Origin: Blautia sp.
Lineage (GTDB): Bacteria > Bacillota > Clostridia > Lachnospirales > Lachnospiraceae
Assembly (NCBI GenBank): GCA_017515945.1
Contig: JAFWDX010000255.1
Coordinates: forward strand, 1-11,046
Length of the DNA stretch: 11,046 nt
Direction: 5' to 3'
Shown: positions 6,714-11,046 of the stretch, piece by piece
Position numbering within the stretch: position 1 is the stretch's first letter
Layout of the letters: every line of letters begins with the position of its first letter
Position numbers and translations under genes: made by a program
The notes under the pieces: generated by a model
What the model saw: only the letters and a program-made list of their open reading frames with translations
What the model was told of the DNA's origin: nothing
Databases searched by the model: none

Positions 6714-7535
6714 ATGCATATTATTATATCCCGTAAGCTCCGGCTTTGTCTTGCAGCCGTGATGCTGATGGCGGCTCTGGCCGGAACTGATGCCTCAGCC
6801 TTGTCTTTTGGCTCAGTTTCTTCAGATACAGGTGTTTCTGTCGGGGCGAAAAAGAGCGGTTGGGTCGTATACAAAAACGGTTTGAAAAGATATTTTGTGA
6901 ATGGAAAATACAAAAAAGGCCTGTATATAACAAAGAACAAGAGCATGTACCTCTTCAGTCCTAAAAAAGGATATCTGCTCTATGGAACCCGTGTTTACAA
7001 GGGCGTCACCTATTATATCAAGCCTGTCGGCCGTGTAGAGGTCTACAAGAAAGGCGGCGTGTACTATTATCCCAACGGGACCAGGCTGACCCCCGATCAG
7101 ACCTATGAGTGGGAGACACAGCTGCGCGCGCGCAAGATCGTCAGCCAGATCACAAATGACAGTATGACTCCGGCTCAGAAAATGCTTGCCTGCTTTAACT
7201 GGGTCATGGAAGGGTATTATCAGACTTATCACGCCGAAAAGGGCAATGGGTTTTTCACGAACTGGCCGGCGACATTTGCCAATGATCACTTCCTGACGAG
7301 AAGCGGTGACTGCGTGTCTGACGCGGCGGCATTTGCATATCTGTGCAAAGCGTTAGGCTATACCAAGGTGTACGTCGTTGTGGATTACAACAACCTCGAC
7401 GGACATGCCTGGGCGGAGGTAAACGGTCTTATATACGACCCGCTGTTCGCTCAGTCCAAGAGCTTTGCCAACAATTACGGCGTGACCTATGCTGTCTATG
7501 AGGATCCGAATCCGTACGTCAAAGTAAAAATCTGA
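6714..7535 (+). CDS. Secreted transglutaminase-like protein with aromatic-rich N-terminal repeats
   Basis: The 273-residue product has a signal peptide (about 1-29, a hydrophobic run ending ASA). Residues 48-122 are rich in Tyr, Gly and Lys and contain repeated motifs such as GWVVYKNGLKRYFVNGKYKKG and KGVTYYI, similar in style to cell-wall or choline-binding repeats. A helical linker precedes a transglutaminase-like core with SGDCVSDAAAFAYLCKALGY (Cys200), DGHAWAEVNG (His231) and IYDP (Asp242), the Cys-His-Asp order of that superfamily. In bacteria this fold usually acts as a cysteine protease or peptide-crosslinking enzyme rather than as a true transglutaminase. It likely works at the cell surface. 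AAAGGAGG lies 10 bases before the ATG. The gene has its own promoter and terminator, so it is probably monocistronic. The substrate is unknown. Confidence 0.88.
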   Translation: MHIIISRKLRLCLAAVMLMAALAGTDASALSFGSVSSDTGVSVGAKKSGWVVYKNGLKRYFVNGKYKKGLYITKNKSMYLFSPKKGYLLYGTRVYKGVTYYIKPVGRVEVYKKGGVYYYPNGTRLTPDQTYEWETQLRARKIVSQITNDSMTPAQKMLACFNWVMEGYYQTYHAEKGNGFFTNWPATFANDHFLTRSGDCVSDAAAFAYLCKALGYTKVYVVVDYNNLDGHAWAEVNGLIYDPLFAQSKSFANNYGVTYAVYEDPNPYVKVKI

Positions 7536-7569
7536 AACTGTTCCGCCAGCACCGGAGGAAGAACAGCTC

Positions 7570-7601
7570 AAAAGCCACGGAATACATCCTCCGTGGCTTT
7601 T
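7570..7601. terminator. Bidirectional intrinsic terminator
   Basis: A perfect 12-bp stem (AAAAGCCACGGA, 7570-7581, with TCCGTGGCTTTT, 7590-7601) encloses an eight-base loop. The T-run in one arm and the A-run in the other let it work in both directions. It sits between the convergent transglutaminase-like gene (ending 7535) and the small minus-strand ORF (ending 7619). Confidence 0.92.
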
Positions 7602-7618
7602 ATCATGTACGCGGCAGT

Positions 7619-7756
7619 TCACTTGCGCACCATATCTTCGTATTTCCTGATCAGAGCATCTCTCTCCGGACTCTCCGGAAGGGTTCGCAGATCCTCCAGG
7701 AAAATAAGACGCTCTACGCGTTCAGTCTGTTCTCTGATGATTTCTCCTTGATTCAT
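7619..7756 (-). CDS. Small hypothetical protein (45 aa)
   Basis: The ORF encodes 45 residues, starting MNQGEIIREQTERVERLIFL and ending RKYEDMVRK. It is highly charged and predicted to be helical, with no signal peptide, Cys or known motif. AAAGGTG lies about 7 bases before the ATG, a good promoter is 33-62 bases upstream and the bidirectional terminator follows its stop codon. This complete transcription unit supports a real gene. No family is recognised. It follows the FHA gene of the pilus cluster on the same strand, but its own promoter suggests separate control. Confidence 0.65.
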   Translation of the reverse strand: MNQGEIIREQTERVERLIFLEDLRTLPESPERDALIRKYEDMVRK

Positions 7757-7788
7757 TTCAAACACCTTTCTCGCCCCCTTTCAGGGAC

Positions 7789-7818
7789 AGTATAGCATAT
7801 CAGGATCGATTTATTCAA
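7789..7818 (-). promoter_or_regulatory. Promoter for the 45-aa ORF
   Basis: Read on the minus strand, TTGAAT (7813-7818) and TATACT (7789-7794) are 18 bases apart in an AT-rich gap. The site lies between the stop codon of the FHA gene (7827-7829) and the ATG at 7756. No terminator is visible between the FHA stop codon and this promoter, so readthrough from the pilus operon is also possible. Confidence 0.55.
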
Positions 7819-7826
7819 TCACATGT

Positions 7827-9269
7827 TTATTTCAGAAATACAAACCTGGCCTGCGCGAAGTCCACTTCATCCTGATTCTGGAGGAGACAGTCTTCTTCGG
7901 CCTGCAGGATTTTCCCGTTGACAGAGGTGCCGTTTCGGGAATTCAGATCGGTGAGGAAGTATTCATCATTCCTTCTGCGTATTTTTGCATGGACCCGGCT
8001 TACAGTGGGGAGATCGATGACCGCATCGGCGGCTCCTTTCAGCTTGCCGATCACCGTCAGCTCTTCTGAAAGGTAGATCGTGGCCAGCTCGCCGGGTTCA
8101 CGGCTGACAAGGGAAGCCGGACCGACAACACTGGCGGCGGTCAGCACGACGGTTTCACTTGTCTCAGTCTGACGGGCAGCAGGCGCAAGGTCTTCTCCTG
8201 TCCACTCCGGTGTTGTGTCAACAGGTCTGGAGTCTGGCGTGGAGTGTGTACTGTCCTGCAGATTCTCTTCCTCATGCCTGCGGGCGAGCAGCTCATCCAG
8301 CATTTCAGGCTCAGTCAGCTTCCGGTTCTTCGTCATGATAAGGCTGAGGCATACGACTAACGCCAGAAGACCGGCACCGCCGCCGAGGATCAGCAGAATC
8401 GGGATCTGCGGGAGATATCCGAAATATTTAGCCGCTGCGAGCCCGGCCATGGCGGCCGCCAGGAGTACCACGAGAACGGGCTGCAGGATCCGTTTACCGG
8501 CACTGATCACGGGGGAAGACCGGGAACTGGCCGGGGAAAGTGATCTTTCGTAAACAGGTAACGGTCCGTCGGAAATCGGATCTGGAGACGGTCGCACAGG
8601 GATATCGGCCTTTCCGGTGAACAGAGCCCGGCGTCTGTCAGCAGGCGGGCTGACCGCCTCCATTTTGCGGGATAAGTCTGCAGAGAACTCCGGCTGCCTG
8701 TGAATGTTCGGTTCAGGCTCTGTCTGTCGGCGATACAGCTCTTCTTTGATCTGCTCCAGATGAAAGGTGTCGTCCATGGCTCTTCGATAAACTCCGTATC
8801 CGAGCATGACAGCCCGCTGATCTTCATGATCCAGGCGGGGCAGCAGGTATTCCGTCAATTCCTGAAACTGAGTTCGGATCGATTCATCATAGCCAGGCAG
8901 ATAACAGAAGAACAATTCTTTCTGTCCGGCATCGGCATACATGAAATCCGGCTTGAGAATAAACATGTCCGGATTAAGCAGGTATTCGGCTGCAGATTCC
9001 ATCACCTTTACAAAGCCCCCGAAAACCAGCTGCAGATCAGAGTAAGAGAGCTTACGCCCTTCATATAGAGAAGAAAGCTGCTGACGGGAGGTGATGTCAT
9101 AGCACGCATCTGTACGGCTGTTCATATTCTGAAGCCTGCACGAGAGCAGGCCGGGCACGGTACCGGTCATGAGCATGCGGACCTGATAGGACTGGGTATC
9201 CAGGTCATCCTGCGTACGGAGGATCAGATAATTTTTATTGACATCTCTTTTATATTCAGGAGTAAGCAT
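7827..9269 (-). CDS. Membrane protein with DUF6382-like N-terminus and C-terminal FHA domain
   Basis: The real start is MLTPEYKRDVNK at 9269, with AGAAGGGA 6-7 bases upstream. The open frame continues to 9836 but there only shadows the TadE-like gene. The 480-residue product has a cytoplasmic-type N-terminal domain (about 1-175) resembling DUF6382, a variable Pro/Ser/Arg linker (about 180-260), two membrane segments (about 263-280 and 288-312), a second acidic linker and an FHA domain (about 395-480). The FHA domain carries VIGKLKGAADAVIDLP, SRVHAKI and DLNSRNGTSVNG, the phosphothreonine-binding signature (S424, R425, H427, N443, N446). It probably reads Ser/Thr phosphorylation and links it to the pilus machine. 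It is the last gene of the pilus run here, 14 bases after the TadE-like gene. The domain call is strong; the role in pilus control is inferred from context. Confidence 0.92.
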   Translation of the reverse strand: MLTPEYKRDVNKNYLILRTQDDLDTQSYQVRMLMTGTVPGLLSCRLQNMNSRTDACYDITSRQQLSSLYEGRKLSYSDLQLVFGGFVKVMESAAEYLLNPDMFILKPDFMYADAGQKELFFCYLPGYDESIRTQFQELTEYLLPRLDHEDQRAVMLGYGVYRRAMDDTFHLEQIKEELYRRQTEPEPNIHRQPEFSADLSRKMEAVSPPADRRRALFTGKADIPVRPSPDPISDGPLPVYERSLSPASSRSSPVISAGKRILQPVLVVLLAAAMAGLAAAKYFGYLPQIPILLILGGGAGLLALVVCLSLIMTKNRKLTEPEMLDELLARRHEEENLQDSTHSTPDSRPVDTTPEWTGEDLAPAARQTETSETVVLTAASVVGPASLVSREPGELATIYLSEELTVIGKLKGAADAVIDLPTVSRVHAKIRRRNDEYFLTDLNSRNGTSVNGKILQAEEDCLLQNQDEVDFAQARFVFLK

Positions 9270-9283
9270 ATGATTCCCTTCTT

Positions 9284-9715
9284 TCAGTCCCCGCTTTTGA
9301 GCACCTGTCCGATCGAACGGACACCGCGGATCCATGCAACGGGATCGGTCAGCACGGCACCGGCGCTGACTTCGATCGGCCATACAAAGCCTCCGAAAAC
9401 AGAGACAGTGTTCATACGGTATGAGACGTTTACGGTTGTGGAGACAGATATCGCTGAGTGAAGATCCTGGCCTCCGATGAATCCTGTACCCTCCAGCAGA
9501 TGGCTCTTGAAAGCGGCCGCCGCATAGGCATCCTGCCCCTGGGCAGCTGCCGTAGTGCCGGTGACCGCTGCCTCGCAGGCTGCTTCGGTCAGCCAGGCGC
9601 GGTTGTGAACGTGGAAGAACAGATACAGGATGCCCATCACTACCAGCAGGATCACGCCCATGAGCAGAGAGGCCTCTATGGTCATGCTGCCTTTTCTCCA
9701 GTATTTCCCGTTCAT
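9284..9715 (-). CDS. TadE-like pseudopilin / pilus assembly protein
   Basis: The 143-residue product has a short positive N-terminus followed by KGSMTIEASLLMGVILLVVM and a single membrane helix (about residues 15-35), with the Glu five residues after the Gly-Ser that marks TadE-type pseudopilins. The remainder is a predicted extracytoplasmic domain with a single Cys (C47). TadE-like proteins are processed by the prepilin peptidase and take part in building Flp/Tad pili. A strong site (GGGAGGT, 9 bases before the ATG) lies in the 18-base gap after the prepilin peptidase stop codon, so the two genes are transcriptionally coupled. The FHA gene follows 14 bases later. Confidence 0.88.
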   Translation of the reverse strand: MNGKYWRKGSMTIEASLLMGVILLVVMGILYLFFHVHNRAWLTEAACEAAVTGTTAAAQGQDAYAAAAFKSHLLEGTGFIGGQDLHSAISVSTTVNVSYRMNTVSVFGGFVWPIEVSAGAVLTDPVAWIRGVRSIGQVLKSGD

Positions 9716-9733
9716 TAGAAGAATACCTCCCTT

Positions 9734-10159
9734 TTACATCATAAGCGTCAATAGATGCCCGGCTAACAGGAATGGGGCAAAGGGAAAAACGTCGTACATT
9801 TTTCCCCTGTGTATGACCAGGATCATTATGGCACATAAAGCTGAGAGTATGAGAGCAAGCAGGAGGCAGGCCGTTACGTTGTGCCAGGAGAGCAGAGCGC
9901 CAAGTGCCAGCAGCAAAAGACCGTCACCCATTCCGATGCATCCCTGGGAAAGAATGCTGAGCAGGATGAAAACTATGCCTGGGACGAGGCCCGCCAGCCA
10001 GGAGCCGGACAGTTCTCCCGACAGAAAGGCACAGACAAGGCCGGTTCCCATGCCTGCAGGTATGGAGAAAAGAAGGATCTCGTTTCGCTTCAGGTCTGTA
10101 TAAGTGTTCAGGGAAAGCAGCATGAGCACGGCAGCCTCCCGGCATATGTTTATTATCAT
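9734..10159 (-). CDS. A24 prepilin peptidase, TadV/CpaA type
   Basis: This integral membrane aspartic protease cleaves the leader peptides of prepilins and pseudopilins. The chosen start, MIINICREAA at 10159, has AAAGGA 10 bases upstream and gives 141 residues. An in-frame ATG at 10225 lies inside the arm of an inserted hairpin element and would add an unlikely basic extension. Both catalytic aspartates are visible: D22 in NTYTDLKRNEI and D79 in the GxGD motif GMGDGLLLLALG. The rest is hydrophobic helices, as expected for the short form lacking an N-methyltransferase domain. The residue after GMGD is Gly instead of the more common Val or Leu, and the usual Lys after it is Leu. It heads a tight run with the TadE-like and FHA genes. 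Its upstream gap holds two repeat elements. Confidence 0.88.
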   Translation of the reverse strand: MIINICREAAVLMLLSLNTYTDLKRNEILLFSIPAGMGTGLVCAFLSGELSGSWLAGLVPGIVFILLSILSQGCIGMGDGLLLLALGALLSWHNVTACLLLALILSALCAIMILVIHRGKMYDVFPFAPFLLAGHLLTLMM

Positions 10160-10208
10160 GGTTATTGTGTCCTTTATTTTTGCTTTTTTACTTGCGGCTG
10201 TTCTGGCA

Positions 10209-10369
10209 CTAGTGGTTCGTCTCAATCAGATTTAAACTTAATGTGCCAGATCAGGTTCATAGGCAAGGCGGGTGAAGGCGCCGTAGCGGGATACGGCAAC
10301 TGAGCCCAACGCAGCATATGAAGGCAAGATGGTGCTTTAAGTTTAAATCTGATTGAGATGGACCACTAG
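10209..10369. repeat. 161-bp MITE-like long hairpin element
   Basis: Bases 10209-10241 pair with 10337-10369 over 33 positions with no mismatch other than two G/U-type pairs (10217/10361, 10219/10359). After one mismatch, 10243-10248 pair with 10330-10335 (two G/U pairs). Further in, TTCATA (10256-10261) pairs with TATGAA (10317-10322), and 10280-10297 form a GCCGTA/TACGGC hairpin with a six-base loop. The result is one long structured hairpin. CTAG occurs at both tips, so an alternative reading is a 153-bp element (10213-10365, TGGT...ACCA) flanked by a CTAG duplication. There is no ORF inside. It lies in the pilus cluster, upstream of the prepilin peptidase start. Confidence 0.8.
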
Positions 10370-10391
10370 ACTCTGTTTGACTTTCATAAAA

Positions 10392-10420
10392 TGAGTCGAG
10401 GAACCTGTCCCCGTGACTCA
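10392..10420. repeat. REP-like inverted repeat (copy C)
   Basis: TGAGTC (10392-10397) pairs with GACTCA (10415-10420) around a core with CCTGTCCCC. It matches copy B (minus strand) at 26 of 29 bases and the copy A core at 22 of 23. Its right end overlaps the next gene: the stop codon TGA of the Cys-rich TadE-like gene is provided by bases 10418-10420. Confidence 0.8.
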
Positions 10421-11046
10421 TCCACAGCGGCTGCAGGGCGGGAGTCCGGCGGCTTCTGATTCCTTGATCATCCGGACAGAGCGTTTGAGCCCTGAACAGC
10501 CGGGGGAATTATGATAGCGGTCGCCCTTGGCGGTGACATAAACGAGCGCGGCGGGGATACCTGAGGAAGCGCAGATTTCACAGGGATAGTATTTTCCACC
10601 GTTTTTGTTGCGTCTGGTTGCGAGCTCTGCTCCGGAAATATGTGTGACGGAGAGGTTCAGATGGCTGCAGCCAAGGCTGCGGTGGAATACGGTACCGGTC
10701 TCTGTCACATAAACCATGCGTTCCGGTTCAGACTGAACAGGCCTGCTTTCATGAACCTTGCCATTCCATCGCCGGACTTTGACGAAGTTGATCCTGTGGA
10801 TGCTTTTCAGAGGGATCAGTCCCCCTACGGGATGGAAGGAGTAAACATCCGGGAGAGTAATGTCCTCGATGCCTCCGGCTGCAGGCGTGTAGGTCACGGC
10901 TGCTGTGGTTTTTGCCAGCTGGCACAGGTTTGTGAGGTGTACGGTCTCGGTACGGTAAAGATCCATGAAGGAGATCAGGGATATCATGGCGAAAAAGAAG
11001 CGAGGGAGGGCCAGCGCGCACTCAACGGTCAGGCTGGCTTTTTTCA
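10418..11046 (-). CDS. TadE-like protein with duplicated C-terminal Cys/His module, 5'-partial
   Basis: The frame is open to the window edge. The outermost two bases read TG, followed by AAA AAA GCC, so an ATG may begin one base outside, giving MKKASLTVECALALPRFFF. That N-terminus fits a TadE-type pseudopilin: SLTVE with a conserved Glu, then a hydrophobic helix. About 208 residues are visible. The C-terminal half holds two copies of a module: VYVTETGTVFHRSLGCSHL...PCEIC and VYVTAKGDRYHNSPGCSGL...PCSRC. Each has Y/F-H, one Cys and a CxxC, which could bind a metal such as zinc or form disulfides outside the cell. It is transcribed toward the prepilin peptidase gene and probably belongs to the same pilus cluster, but two repeat elements separate them. 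The internal ATG at 10987 is unlikely to be the start. Confidence 0.8.
   Translation of the reverse strand, partial: KKASLTVECALALPRFFFAMISLISFMDLYRTETVHLTNLCQLAKTTAAVTYTPAAGGIEDITLPDVYSFHPVGGLIPLKSIHRINFVKVRRWNGKVHESRPVQSEPERMVYVTETGTVFHRSLGCSHLNLSVTHISGAELATRRNKNGGKYYPCEICASSGIPAALVYVTAKGDRYHNSPGCSGLKRSVRMIKESEAAGLPPCSRCG

Noticed and set aside
9270..9836. N-terminal extension of the FHA protein frame to 9836
   Set aside because: It overlaps the TadE-like and prepilin peptidase genes in another frame and reads as a shadow. The ATG at 9269 has a good ribosome binding site.
10160..10225. Upstream in-frame ATG (10225) for the prepilin peptidase
   Set aside because: It lies in the arm of the inserted hairpin element and adds a basic, non-homologous extension. 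The ATG at 10159 has an AAAGGA site.

Overview
The window looks like chromosomal DNA of a Gram-positive anaerobe of the Clostridia, most likely a Lachnospiraceae relative. This rests on the moderately GC-rich coding style, strong AAAGGAGG-type ribosome binding sites, a glutamine synthetase/ANTAR regulator pair, and a Tad-type pilus cluster with an FHA membrane protein that also carries a DUF6382-like N-terminal region. The genus cannot be fixed from sequence alone.

Layout. (1) 2-1360 (+): the C-terminal three quarters of glmS, whose N-terminus lies outside the window. (2) 1361-1658: a gap holding a 62-bp near-perfect palindrome, two adjacent small hairpins and a possible decayed coding remnant. 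(3) 1659-3454 (+): a short, divergent type-I glutamine synthetase homologue followed closely by an ANTAR RNA-binding regulator with a degenerate receiver domain. (4) 3455-3745: a composite REP-like inverted repeat and a good promoter. (5) 3746-5674 (+): an exported 5'-nucleotidase/UshA-type enzyme with a long Glu/Ala/Pro/Thr tail. (6) 5704-6606 (-): a convergent RluA/RluD-family pseudouridine synthase. (7) 6714-7535 (+): a secreted transglutaminase-like protein with aromatic-rich repeats and its own promoter, ending in a bidirectional terminator (7570-7601). (8) 7619-7756 (-): a 45-residue ORF with its own promoter. (9) 7827-11046 (-): the tail of a Tad/Flp pilus cluster, transcribed right to left as a TadE-like protein with a duplicated Cys/His module (start just outside the window), a TadV/CpaA-like prepilin peptidase, a TadE-like pseudopilin and the FHA membrane protein.

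Working logic. The pilus genes form one functional unit: a prepilin peptidase, two pseudopilin-like proteins and a phosphopeptide-reading membrane protein. The glutamine synthetase-like gene and the ANTAR gene probably form a nitrogen-related operon. The two exported proteins (5'-nucleotidase and transglutaminase-like) are independent surface functions.

The most distinctive non-coding signal is a set of mobile-looking palindromes. Three related REP-like elements share a core containing CCTGTCCCC flanked by TGAGTC/GACTCA. One abuts the start codon of the pseudouridine synthase and another supplies the stop codon of the Cys-rich TadE-like gene. A separate 161-bp MITE-like hairpin (10209-10369) lies inside the pilus cluster. 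No CRISPR array, tRNA, rRNA or complete insertion sequence was recognised.
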